A program made the position numbers and the translations under genes. A stretch of 64,000 nt of DNA from Meconema thalassinum (taxonomy: Eukaryota > Arthropoda > Insecta > Orthoptera > Tettigoniidae): the NCBI GenBank assembly GCA_946902985.2, contig CAMPQE020000053.1:620001-684000 (forward strand), written 5' to 3'. A model generated the notes under the pieces. The model saw nothing but the letters and a program-made list of their open reading frames with translations, ran no database searches and was not told where the DNA came from. Below, in pieces: positions 11,502-21,990 of the stretch; position 1 is the stretch's first letter, and each line of letters opens with the position of its first letter.

Positions 11502-11900
11502 GTGTTTGTGAGAGTGATGTATTACATCATTGGCTCTAACTCTCGGAGCAGTAAGAAGAGAAAGCGAAGGTTATGTCGAAATCAGCATCACAAACGAAAA
11601 GAAAGCTCTAGTGGTGCAAGAAAGATGAACATTGACCCTTCTCGTAGTGCTTCACATGCTAAACTCGCAACAAGCGCTGACACATGTCATAGTAACTATT
11701 CTAATTAGTATTTATATGTAATATTTGATTCAGATTGCCTTCAGACTTTAATATTTGCATTAGCGTGCCCTAGTTATTCTACAGTACTTCATCTATGAGT
11801 GTGATTAACTATGAAAATCAACGGTTTGGCTGTGCTTTGACAATAGGTTTAGTGTGTAAATTCTGAGGTTTTCAAACAGATTAATTTTGTACGGTACCTC
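11502..11900 (+). pseudogene. Possible N-terminus of a Mutator-like transposase-domain protein
   Basis: The frame 11502-11708 has a basic start (SSKKRKRRLCRNQHHKRKE) followed by SSSGARKMN. This resembles the N-terminus of arthropod proteins annotated with a Mutator-like transposase domain, where a KRR..GN..TK segment precedes SASxKK. The translation just downstream (11730-11880), although broken by stops, has a CP..S spacing and a GLA segment like the next block of that family. The similarity is short and judged by eye, so it is weak. If correct, only the first quarter of the protein remains. Confidence 0.3.
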
Positions 11901-12009
11901 CAAGAGACAAGAACATGCTCTCGATATAAACAGTAAACTTGTATATGGCATGTGGTTAATTGTATGTGAATATGGGGAAGTTAAAACATTTTCAACAGCA
12001 CGTGGTATT

Positions 12010-12112
12010 TCACTTCGACAATCTCACATGTTTTGACCGGGAATCGAGCCCAGTCCACATTGGTGAGAGGCCAACAGCTTGACCGCTGCGCCACCCCCCC
12101 CCCCCCCCCCCC
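12010..12112 (-). repeat. tRNA-derived SINE head with poly-C tract
   Basis: On the minus strand GGTGGCGCAGCGGTCAAG is like an internal A box and GGGCTCGATTCCCGG is like a B box, spaced as in a tRNA promoter. The arms do not pair as a tRNA acceptor stem, so it is a SINE head, not a tRNA gene. A run of about 17 C on the plus strand (12095-12112) adjoins it. Confidence 0.55.
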
Positions 12113-12695
12113 ACACACTAAAATCTTCAAACGGAGGGCGTCACACATAGGGCAGGAGAATTCTGAAGTGTGATTTTGAAAGAGGAACTAGTAATCTCAT
12201 TGCAAACAGACAAGCCTTGTTTTCTCAGATTAAGAAATTCCCCCAATTTCCAGATTTTCAATCCAAATATCTTCGATATAAAAGGCTGATTGATAAGTCA
12301 AATGAAAGAGCATGAACTGGGGAATGTTTTGAACCTCAATCGTTGAAATACCTTTAACACAAAAAACATACGAGGTGTTTAAAAAAATATATAGTAAAAA
12401 ATTACAATATTTTGGGAAACTTAGTTCAGTTACTTCAAAAATTATGTAATAAGTATGACTGTGGTTCACAACATTCTCTATAAAGGTCTGGACAAATCAG
12501 TGAAGGAATAATCAAAATCCATTTATTTTTAGAAATGCCAGATGGTTTGAAAATTGTACATAATTTTCACATTAAAAATACATTTTACATGCGTGTAAAC
12601 ATAAATTGAGGATTTCATCCTTTAGTCCTAAGATGCATGAACCATAAAAAACAGATCTTTTGGTAAAAATTGTGCTATTTTTTCCGAAACGTATA
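12113..12695. other. No recognised gene; AT-rich
   Basis: Nothing identifiable. The minus frame 12230-12469 looks like chance. Confidence 0.4.
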
Positions 12696-12697
12696 TT

Positions 12698-12738
12698 CAT
12701 ACCTTAAGGGGCGAAACTACGAGGTCATCTGCCCCGCA
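12698..12738 (-). repeat. LINE 3'-end fragment (GGGGCGAA..GAGGTCATCTGCCCC)
   Basis: The segment AAGGGGCGAAACTACGAGG and the following TCATCTGCCCC is the reverse complement of the 3' UTR signature of the RNase H LINE at 28.68-28.73 kb. A third copy is at 25.98-26.03 kb. It marks a heavily truncated insertion, or an exact junction, beside the ankyrin block. Confidence 0.5.
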
Positions 12739-13290
12739 CAACAGCTGCCATGTAGATATGGTTAATATATTATTATACCATGGAGACGTTGTGGCTGTTA
12801 CAAACCAGAGGGGTAACACTCCTCTGCACTTGGCAGCTGATAAGGGACATGTAGATATGGTTAATATATTATTATACCATGGAGCTGATCTGGGTGTTAC
12901 AAACCAGGAGTATGACACTCCACTGCACTGGGCAGCAGACACGGGACATGTAGATGTGGTTAATATGTTATTAGGCCATGGACATATAAATATACCAGAC
13001 AGGAAGGCTTAATTCAAGTTTACTGTGGACAATGGTAACTCCATCAATATAGCTGACAGCTTACAAACCAGGAGGGTAACACTCCACTGCACTGAGCAGC
13101 TGATAAGGGGCATGTAGATGTGGTCAATATATTATTAGACCATGGAGCTGTTCTGGGTGTTACAAACCAGAGAAGTAAAACTCCCTTGCACTGATCAGCT
13201 GGTAACGGACGTGTGGATGTGGTTAATATATTACTAGACCATGGAGCAGTTGTGTCTGTTACAAACCAGGAGGGTTACACCCCACATCTT
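12739..13290 (+). pseudogene. Ankyrin-repeat block, plus orientation
   Basis: The open frame 12758-13012 encodes two and a half ankyrin repeats of 33 residues (GNTPLHLAADKGHVDMVNIL, DTPLHWAADTGHVDVVNMLL) and ends with HGHINIPDRKA. Ankyrin repeats are protein-binding helix-turn-helix units. From 13060 to 13290 further repeats follow but are out of frame or hit by stops (for example TGATCAGCTGG in place of the conserved ALA codons). It is inverted relative to the ankyrin sequence at 13.3-16.2 kb. It could be a small surviving exon, but the surroundings argue for a pseudogene. Confidence 0.6.
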
Positions 13291-13851
13291 CACGTCCCGT
13301 AGCAGCTGCCAATGGCAGTGGAGTGTCACCCTCCTGGTTTGTAGCAGCCACAACAGCTCCATGGTCAAATAATATTTTTACCAGTTCTACATGTCCCTCA
13401 TTAGCTGCCAAGTGCAATGTCTTTGACAGCCACAACAGCTCCATGGTCTAATAATATATTAACCAACTGCCGAGTGAAATGGAGTGTTACCCCACATGTC
13501 TGTAACAGCCACAACAGCTCCATGGTCTAATATATTAACCAACTGCCAAGTGCAATGGAGTGTTACCCCACATGTTTGTAACAGCCACAACAGCTACATG
13601 GTTGAATAATATATTAGGCAACTGCCAAGTGCAATGGAGTGTTACCCCACATGTTTGTAACAGCCACAACAGCTCCATGGTCTAATAATATATTAACTAA
13701 CTGCCAAGTGCAATGGAGTGTTACCCCACAAGTTTGTGACAGCCACAACAGTTCCATGGTCTAATAATATAATAACCACATCTACATGTCCCTTAAGAGA
13801 TGCCCGGCGCAATGGAGTGCAACCTCTCTGGTTTGAAACAACCACAACAGC
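13291..13851 (-). pseudogene. Ankyrin-repeat block, minus orientation, with 79-bp tandem units
   Basis: Minus frames at 13259-13444 and 13693-13980 contain normal ankyrin repeats (HLAANEGHVELVKILFDHGA, GCTPLRRASLKGHVDVVIIL). Between them, the phrase CCACAACAG recurs at 13430, 13509, 13585, 13664 and 13743, a period of 76-79 bp instead of the 99 bp of a full repeat. Each short unit keeps the turn and outer-helix part and has lost about 20 bp, so the frame is not maintained. This part was therefore amplified after coding constraint was lost. Confidence 0.65.
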
Positions 13852-15781
13852 AACACCTCGGTGGTACGATTGAGTGAGAGCAGCAATCATGGAAAGTATC
13901 TCGTGCGGAAAGAAAGGGATCAGGAGAAAATGAAACCAAAACTTACTAGACACGGGACAAAGATCAGAAACCTCGAACAAATTTACCGAAACAAGAAACT
14001 GGACGTTAAAAGAACAGTTGCAGAAGAAAAGACCAAGGCATGGAAGATATTCACTCAGAAACTGGAGGAGAACAACAGAGGCAATAGGAAACTACTGTAT
14101 AGTGTTATCAGAAGTAAAACGAAACCAATGCATACCAAAACGGCCCTACAAGTTGAAAATGGAAATCTGGTTAGGATAGATAGTGACATGAGAGAAGTCC
14201 TGAAGAACCATTTTGACCACATATTGAATAGACCAGTTCAAGAACATAATATAGAACCGGAAATCCACACCTGCAATGAGGAACCTCCCATCACTTGGGC
14301 AGAAACTGAGGCAGCCTTAAGATCTATGCCTAAAGGAAAATCTTCAGGTGTAGATGAAGCGAATGGAGACATGATAAAGGCAGCAGGCATCCAGGGCATA
14401 CAATGGCTGCACAGAGTACTCAATGCCATATGGACAGAAAACAAAATACCTGCAGATTGGAGCAAAGGTGTTATAATTCCCCTGTTAAAGAAAGGCAGCT
14501 GAAGGAAGCCCACCAACTAGAGAGGAATAACACTGCTGTCTCATGGGCTGGAAATTCTAAAGAAGATCGTAGAAAGAAGATTAAGAACCATCATAGAACC
14601 TCAGTTGGAGGGGGAGCGATATGGTTTCAGAAGTAACATATCGACATTGGATTTAATGTTTACCACCCGCATGCTCCTGGATATAGAGAAGGCCTATGAG
14701 TGTGTTATAAGAGATAAGATCTGTGAGTGCCTGAGGAAAAGGAATGTGCCTGATGGACTAATAAGAACAGATCAGATGCTTTACAAAGACTGTATTAGCT
14801 GTGTACGACTTGGGGAAGGACGATCATAATGGTTTGAGACCAAGAGTGGAGTTCAGCAAGGCAGTGCACTGTCCCTACTACTGTTCATCACTGTTATGGA
14901 TAATATAATGATGAACGTCAAGAAATAGTTAGGTGAATTGCATGCAGTGGCCTTTGCTGACGACATCATGATTTGGGGTGAAACATAAGAAGTACAGACC
15001 AGACTCATTTTATGGAAATCCCAGTTCCAGCAATATAAACTCAACTTGAACATCAGCGAGACCAAAACAGTGGTGATTGAGTCAGCAGAGATGGGTGTCC
15101 AGCAGGTGTTAAACTAGGAGACCACCAGTTGGAGTGTGTGGACAGTTTTCCTTACCTTGGAAGTGTAATCTCCAGTGATAATTTGGTCAGTTAAGAACCA
15201 ACAGAGTGCAAAAGGGATCGGAATTCTACCAACATGTAAGAACACTTCTATGGGATGGCATGATCCCTAAACCAGCTAAACTGGTGATGTTTAACAGCTA
15301 TTTATGCCAATATTGACCTATGGTATTGAAGCATGCGCCCTTACAAAGAGAGATGCATCAAGACTGCAAGCGTCAGAGATGAAATTTCTTAGATCCACCA
15401 ACCAGAAGACCAAGGTGGACAATTTAAAGAACGAGGAGGTGAAGAAACAAGCTGGAATAAAGACATCCCTATTAGACCTAGTCAGCACATATAGACTACG
15501 GTGGTACAAGCATGTGATGAGGATGAGCCTACAAGATCAGCCAGAATAAATCTGGGAAGACAGGTAGATGGAAACAGACCTTTAGGAAGACCTAGAACCC
15601 GAGAGATGGACATGATGAAGGTTGATTTAGAGAACAGAGGATGAACAGTGGACGATGTTCTCCATGACAAGTTGTATATGGACAGGTTGAAATGGAAGAG
15701 GCACATAAACTGTACCCGGGAAACAGGAACTCTACAATGATGCTGCTGTTTCTGATGATGATGATGATGATGATGATGGTG
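13852..15781 (+). mobile_element. LINE insertion with 8-bp target duplication and (GAT)n tail
   Basis: ACAACAGC occurs at 13844-13851 and again at 15782-15789, on the two sides of a decayed APE-type LINE. The plus frame 13861-14502 has a pre-RT region and then the RT start GKSSGVDEANGDMIKAAG and IPADWSKGVIIPLLKKG. Later parts are in other frames: DIEKAYECV near 14690, FADDIM near 14960 (read as VAFADDIMIW), and the C-terminal RLRWYKHVMRM near 15500. The copy ends in (GAT)n at 15745-15778. It is 5'-truncated (no endonuclease) and contains many stops. It interrupts the ankyrin pseudogene. The RT wording is close to the LINE at 50.4-52.2 kb. Confidence 0.75.
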
Positions 15782-16243
15782 ACAACAGCTCCATGGTCTA
15801 ATAATATACTAACCACATCTACATGTCCCTCATTAGCTGCCATATGATGTGGAGTGTCACCCTTCTGGCTTGTAACAGCCACATGAGCTACATGGTGTAA
15901 TATAATAATATACTAACCACATCTACAGGTCCCTCATGGGCTGCTCGTTTGTAACAGCCACAGCAGCTCCATGGTCTAATAATATATTAACCACACGAAA
16001 ACGTCCCCTACGAGCTGACTCATGCAATGCAGTTTTACCCCTCGTGTTTGTAACACCCACATCAGCCCCTCGGTTCAACCACGAGCATACAAGATCCCTA
16101 TCACCATTGCTCACCGCTGCTAGTAGAGAGGTCATTTCATGAACAACACGAGATAAATCTAAACCGTGTTTATTTCCAAATTCGTGTGTCCTCAGAACCA
16201 AACCTAAAAATAGACCCTTAGTTAACTCCAATATTGAGCACAT
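15782..16243 (-). pseudogene. Ankyrin-repeat gene remnant, 5' part of the coding block
   Basis: The minus frame 16243-15923 begins with MCSILELTKGL and a non-repeat segment, then enters ankyrin repeats (VSNGDRDLVCSWLNRGADVG, GKTALHESARRGRFRVVNIL). The minus frame 15882-15592 continues with ANEGHVDVVSILLDHGA. It is the same orientation as 13.3-13.85 kb, with the LINE between them, so the two were once contiguous. A 5' exon may be the minus-strand segment at 17.84-18.24 kb. Stops after residue 106 show that it is no longer intact. Confidence 0.6.
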
Positions 16244-16348
16244 CCGTCAATTCAGTATGTGTGACAAGTTCATCTCTGGATTTACTGTATGTTCAATAGG
16301 ACTATTCGTATAAAGTATCAAGTAGTTCCGTGAAGAACTAAATAGCCT
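16244..16348. other. Unassigned flank
   Basis: Short AT-rich sequence between the ankyrin frame and the non-coding element. Nothing identifiable. Confidence 0.3.
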
Positions 16349-17829
16349 ATTTTCATATGTCCTACTCGTGTTTATTGCCTCTATCAACATACAATTTTTC
16401 AGTTTGAAGGTTGTGATAGATTCGTAGATATTGAGAACCGTCTAAATATTTCAGATGGTTCGCAGGTTTGATTTTTATTTATGTCATATTACATGAAGAT
16501 TATTGTGTACGTGTGGTATTCAAAGTTCAAATGCATGATTAGAACACAAGAAGTAAAAACGAAATTTTAAAATTTCGCACAGCTGCCATCTTGTGGTTAC
16601 GAAACAATTGAAATAAATTAGATGCCAGTGGATTAACATATGTATAAGTATTTAATGCGCAATGTTTCACTTTACTCGGATGGTTAAATCGCGAGAAACG
16701 TTCATTTAAATATGTATAGTTTGCGTCGCCGCCATGTTGGATTTCTGCTCACCAGGTTACTGAAAGTCCTATAGGTGAACTTATGTTCATAGCCTTTATG
16801 AACATAAAAGAATTCAGTTTGATTGCTGTAAAAGATTCGTACATATTAAGAACCGTCTAAATATTTCGGATGCTCGCCATTTTGGATTGTTATATGTATA
16901 GGCCATAGAGTTATATACCATTAAAGGAAAATTATTGCGAAGGTTCATTATTCAAACTTTCACTACGATCGGATGATTACGACACAAGAAATAAAAACTT
17001 AATTTTAAAATTTCGCACAGCCGCCATCTTGAGGTAATGTAAACAATTGAACTGAATTAGATGCCAGTGCATTACTATATGTATAATCATTTACCGTACC
17101 ACATTTCACTGCGCTCAGACAGTTAAATCACGAGAAAAGTCTATTAAAATGTTTCGAATTCGCTTGGCTGCCATGTTCGTTTTGTACTTTACAGGTTCAT
17201 GAAAGTTACATAGATAAACTTATAGCAGTGCCCTTTATTACCGTACTGAATTTCAGGGGGATATCTGTAATAGTTTAGGAGATATAGAATGCCGGTGAAA
17301 TATTTCCCACTGCCGCCATTTTGAGGTTATGTAAACAATTGAACTAAATTAGATGCCAGTGCATTACAATGTGTATAAAACATTTGCTGTACCAAGTTTC
17401 ATTACGTTTGGATGGTTAAATCAAGAGAAAAGTCTATTTAAAAGTCTCAACTTCGCTTGGCGGCCATGTTGGTTTTGTAGTTACCAGGTTATCGAAAGTC
17501 TCATAGGTGAACTTCTAGTAGTACCTTTTATCACCGCACACAATTTCAGAGTGATATCGGTAATAGTTCCGGAGATACTGAACGCTGGTGAAATATTTTG
17601 CACAGCCGCCTTGTTGGATTGATGAGACACAATAAAATTTGAAGGGCACGGTCGGGGTCAGCCAGAATGGTGCTATGATCTTACCGAGTTTCATTGAAAT
17701 CTCTCCAGCCGTTCAAAAGTTATTAGGGGGGGACACACACACTCATCACACACACACACACGCACGCACACACACGCGGACAAAAGGTGATCTCATAAGC
17801 CTATTTTTTCAAAATTGAAAATAGGCTAA
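16349..17829. mobile_element. Non-coding repetitive element with inverted ends AGCCTATTTTCA
   Basis: AGCCTATTTTCA at 16350-16361 recurs as its reverse complement at about 17815-17826. Inside are three to four related blocks, each with a GCCGCCATCTTG-like phrase, then GTAAACAATTGAA..TTAGATGCCAGTG (16585-16640, 17015-17065, 17305-17365) and a later TGGCCGCCATGTTGG-like phrase (16725, 17165, 17460). No coding capacity is visible. An (AC)n microsatellite lies at 17733-17778. The right end is a hairpin in which AGCCTATTTT pairs with AAAATAGGCT. That could fit a Helitron-type terminus or a foldback DNA element; I cannot decide. It lies between the exon at 17.84-18.24 kb and the ankyrin block. Confidence 0.5.
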
Positions 17830-17837
17830 AAATTAGA

Positions 17838-18237
17838 AATTGTCGAATGAAAGTCCTTGGAAAATTCCCGTATTAACTGCGCATTTCTCTTTCATAACAT
17901 TATATGAATAGTAATATTTCAAGACACTGAACTTTGCCTAATCGTTAGCAGTCAGTGCATCAGTTGTAATTTTACTGGCCTTTCCCTTGTGTTTCAGTTG
18001 AACACAATACAATTTATTGTTTGCTTCATCAGCAATGAACACGTCATCGAGGGTTTCCAGGTCACTTAAATTGCTGGTGAGTCGAAAGGGCTTTCTCCTG
18101 TCCAGTAATCTGAAGTATGCAATTCTACAGATTCCAGACTCGTACTTTATTCCCCCAGGCAGTTGCGGCACCTGCTTTTGTCTTGAATTGTTGCCTAATA
18201 CAGAGATACACACTCCAAGAATAACACGCGTGACCAA
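17838..18237 (-). pseudogene. Nuclease-fold-like N-terminal exon of an ankyrin/NLR-type arthropod gene
   Basis: The minus frame 18237-17938 contains SNLSDLETLDDVFIADE followed by KLYCVQLKHKGK. A D(D)V..(Q)LKHK pattern is seen at the N-terminus of large uncharacterised arthropod proteins that go on to NACHT and/or ankyrin repeats. The D..QxK spacing resembles the PD-(D/E)XK nuclease fold, but activity is not implied. After a TAG at about 17938 the same frame stays open to about 17838 (AKFSVLKYYYSY and following), which also fits the family, so the stop looks like a disabling mutation. The non-coding element begins directly afterwards. On the same strand and downstream are the ankyrin blocks at 16.2-13.3 kb, consistent with a single gene. 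Confidence 0.5.
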
Positions 18238-18430
18238 CTACAGTAATATATACAATGTTATACTCTCATGGTGTCCAGGGTTATATCATGATGGACCTGC
18301 TAGGATGAGAAGCAGACTATAAGATATTCAGTAAAATAAAGTAGATTCTGTTCAAGAACTGCAGCACTCGGCTGCTTGTAACCAAGAGCTCTGTTACACG
18401 ATACGAATTATCCAACAGACTTTACGTATA
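18238..18430. other. Unassigned spacer
   Basis: No motif. It may be 5' flank of the LINE that follows. Confidence 0.3.
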
Positions 18431-19855
18431 GGTGGGGGTGATTAACAATATTACTTACAGAAGACTTCCACACAAAACGCCAAAAACTTGGACCGATTAT
18501 TTTGGTCAGCCAGGCTCTGCCTGTCACAAGTCAGGTCAAAGGGGGAGTGATAGAGGAGTAACACCCCTAAAAGAAACCTTGGGCCAGCTGACCCGGCCGG
18601 TAGTACCATGTAAGGGTTCCTTCCCAGGTTTACGGTGAAGACCTCAACTCAACGGCAGCTACAGTGGAGAGGATATTCTTCGGTACATTGTAGATGGCGG
18701 AAGGGGCAGCTCAGTGCTGGGGATTAATTGAGTAAAAGGTATCGTCCTTACTTGAGGGCAGGTATTAGCTGTAGCGTCTGATCCGGAGCGGGCGGCTACA
18801 AACGGCGTCTGTATCCCATGTTAGGGGCGGCCGAATAAATATGCTGGCTGTAGCTATAAAATGCAGCCAATGGCAGGCCCGGGCGACAGTTCGGTTGGTT
18901 CATTAATGTCCCAACTCAAGGATCGAATGCCACAACCTTTAATTTCGGATATTGCTAGAGCGTGCACCGTAAGTGACGCGCGATGGCCTCACCTGACCAA
19001 CGTGACACGTGGGCAAGGCTACCGACCAAAGGACGGGGTCGGTTAAGGAAGATAGTCAAAACAAACGCTAAACCAAAACCATTACGAATTGGGACTTTAA
19101 ATATTGGAACTCTAACTGCACGGAGTTGAGATTCTCAAATGTCATCGTGTGGACATTGCATGTCTTCAGGAAACAAGGTGGAAAGGTCAGAAATCCCGTA
19201 ACATAGGGGAAGGATACAAATTGTTATACCACGGAACAACCCACTATAATGGAGCAGCTGTCGTTGTGAGTGAGAATCCCCGAAGTCAAGTTGCTTCTGT
19301 CATCGGTACTCTGACCGTTTAATGTCAGATGTCACTGATACCCCAACACGTTTTCTCTGCTTATGCACCGCAGACTGGTTATGATGAAGTTAACAAAGAT
19401 AATTTCTGGGCTGACCTCCAAGGTAGATTTGCCACCAGTAATGAAGAAAACCTACTAATCCTCCGTGGAGATCTTAGTGGGTATGTCAGAAATACGTCTA
19501 ATGGGTATCAATGTCATGGAAACCATGGTTACTGGATTAGGAATGAAGATGGGCGACTTGCTCTGGATTTTGCACACATGCAAAAGATCTTGTAATATGT
19601 ACCTCTCGCACCCCATTACATACTCCAGTGTTGACCACCATAATCAAACAGATTTCGTTTTGGTTCGAAAGGGGGATTTTCCAATCGTTACATACTCAAA
19701 ACCTATACCATCTGACTGCCTGCCTCCACAGCATAAATTGCAGATATGAGGCTCAAATGAAAACATGGCACAACATGGCAATCCAAAATCAAATGAAGGA
19801 AACTACCTAAACAGAAAACTGCATTTATTGACAACATAGCATTCTCTTAAATTAT
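18431..19855 (+). mobile_element. LINE, 5' region and APE endonuclease remnant
   Basis: 18430-19060 is GC-richer than its surroundings and resembles a LINE 5' region. From 19075 the plus strand reads LRIGTLNIGTLTAR, the start of an apurinic-type endonuclease, then in frame 19329-19595 YAPQTGYDEVNKDNFWADL, ILRGDLSGYV and a RNEDGRLALDFA block. The family normally has GDLNGHVG and RN..G..LLDFA here, so the second catalytic block is partly altered. The last block (TYSSVDHHNQTDFVLVRKGD) is at 19615-19680. Frameshifts and stops make it inactive. The body is interrupted at 19856 by a SINE and continues at about 20190. Confidence 0.65.
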
Positions 19856-20190
19856 TATTCGGAGGGGAAGTAAAGCCAACGGTCCCATGTCATAGATTTA
19901 TGGCATGGTAAAGAACCTTCCAATAATTACACCTGTGTGAAGCTAAATTATAGGTTAGTTTGATAACGCTTTATTAGTTCCAACGTTCGCCACCAGAAGG
20001 TGACTGTGATGGCATTTAGTAGCCACGTACGTTGCTAGGTGTCGTGGATGGTAGTATTTGTCGGCAAAAGTAGAAACTACTAGAAAAAATTAATCGTCTG
20101 CAGCCCTTCTACCTGAATCACAGATAACACACACTAATACAATCATCACAATTTACACCGGTTATCAGACAAATTCTGCACACACCACCC
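19856..20190 (+). repeat. Long tRNA-derived SINE, 5'-truncated copy
   Basis: GGAGGGGAAGTAAAGCC through to TATCAGACAAATTCTGCACAC follows the body of the long SINE complete at 53871-54393 (there in reverse). The tRNA head is missing. It sits inside the LINE, with TTAAATT on both sides (about 19850 and 20201) as a likely target duplication. Confidence 0.65.
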
Positions 20191-21990
20191 AACCCTCCCT
20201 TAAATTGATTCTACAGAGATCGATTCTACCTGGAAAACACTTGGTCACAGAGTCTCAACCATAGCCAGGGATGCACTTGGTGCTACAATACCTGGAAGTC
20301 ATCGAATCGACAAACTGACGTGGATGTGATCTGTGCAAGTGCAAGAAACGGTAAGAGCCAAGAAATTGACTTACAAACAATGGCTAAAACTAAAGACAAC
20401 GTCAAACCCTTAGGAATATACGGCGGCAAAAAAAGAAGCAAGGAAAGCGGTTGCGGAGGTCAAAGCAAAACACTATCAAGAGATACATGATCGGTTGGAA
20501 ACACCAGATGGTGAAAAGTCTATCTACCAGATGGCAAAATCAAGATCAAAAGCAGCACAAGACATTGAACATTACATGTGCATAAAAGACGAAAATGGAC
20601 AATGACTAGTTGAACAACAAAAGACCTTGAACAGATGGCAAGAATACTTCAGTGAGATATCGAGCACTGAATTCTCTCATCCACCAATCCCTGATGGTCT
20701 ACCAATTCTTGGACCAGCTCCACAAACACCACCATAGAAGTTGGAAACGCTGTTAAGAAAATGAATAAGGGGAAAACTTCAGGACCGGATGACCTGCCTG
20801 CTGACCTCTCGAAAATTGAAAAACTTCAAAATAAAGTTAGTCCCTGGCTTACAGAAATCTTCGATGCTAAAGTGGATTCTTAAGATACACACACTGACTG
20901 GTCGACTAGTGTTCCAGTACCCATCTTGAAGAACAAAGGGGATCCAGCAGAATGTTCCGACTATTGGCCTATCAGGCTCCTCTGCCACATTATGAAGATT
21001 TTTGAACGAATTCTTGATCAACGTTTAAGAAACATTGTACAGGTCACCACCAACCAGTGCGGTTTTGTGAATAGATGCAGGACAACGGACTCCATATTTG
21101 CTGCTCGTCATTTCTTAGAAAAGCTCAGGGAGAATGGAAAAGAACTGCATTGGGCCATTCTTGATCTAGAAAAAGCATTTGACCATGTCTCCACCTCTGT
21201 TCGTCCTAGCCATGGACACCATTACTAGTGATCTGCTAAGAAACGTCCCATGGACTATATGCAGATTAGGTGATGTTTGCCGCTACAACTAAGGAAACTT
21301 TAAACAAGTTCAAACATGGCACGACAGGCTACAACAATTTGGTCTTCGCCTGAACATGCAAAAGGCCGAATACCTGGAAACCTTTCCATCACCAGAATCT
21401 ATCCAAATGAGTGGTACATTCCTGGCCAAGGTGGGCACCTTACAGTGTCTAGGATCCCGTCTGCAAAGTGATGGATGCATCAGTAATGATGTACGAGGAA
21501 GGATCAATGCAGCATCGATGCGTTGGAGAGATGTCACAGGGGTTCTGTGTGATAAGCAAATACCAACTTACCAGAAGTACAGTTGCACTGTATAGCCCTG
21601 AATGTTGGGCTGTCACTAAAAGTGCTCAACATTCTCTCCACGCAATGGAAATGCGGATGCTGCAACGAAGTATGGGCATTTCACTGCGAGACCACTTGAA
21701 TAACGATAATATCAGGCGACAATTTGGCGCGGTCCCAATTCCTGATAAGATGGCTGAACACAGACCCGATGGTATGGCCATGTGTTGAGAGCTATGGTAG
21801 ATACTGCCTACCAACTGAAGGTTCATGGGAGAAGACCAAGAGGAAGGCCCAAACAAGACACTATCAACACCGATATGAAAGCTGAAAATCTCCAACCAGA
21901 AGATGCAGCTGACCGAGTGTAGTGGCGCTCAATGATCCAAAAAGCGGACCTCATCCCAATGGGAAAATGCTATAGAAGAAGACGTACTTA
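20191..21990 (+). mobile_element. LINE, reverse transcriptase and C-terminal remnant
   Basis: This continues the LINE of 18.4-19.85 kb. Pre-RT sequence at 20340-20700 is in broken frames. GKTSGPDDLPADL at 20770-20810, then 20926-21228 reads NKGDPAECSDYWPIRLLCHI, LDQRLRNIVQVTTNQCGF and LDLEKAFDHV, which are RT blocks 1-4. The catalytic FADD block has been lost, because the sequence jumps near 21225-21260. The C-terminal part is at 21356-21788 (CLGSRLQSDGCI, YSPECWAVTK, MEMRMLQRSMGI) and 21830-21975 (GRPKQDTINTDMKAE and the final region). Stops and the missing active site make it inactive. Confidence 0.7.
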
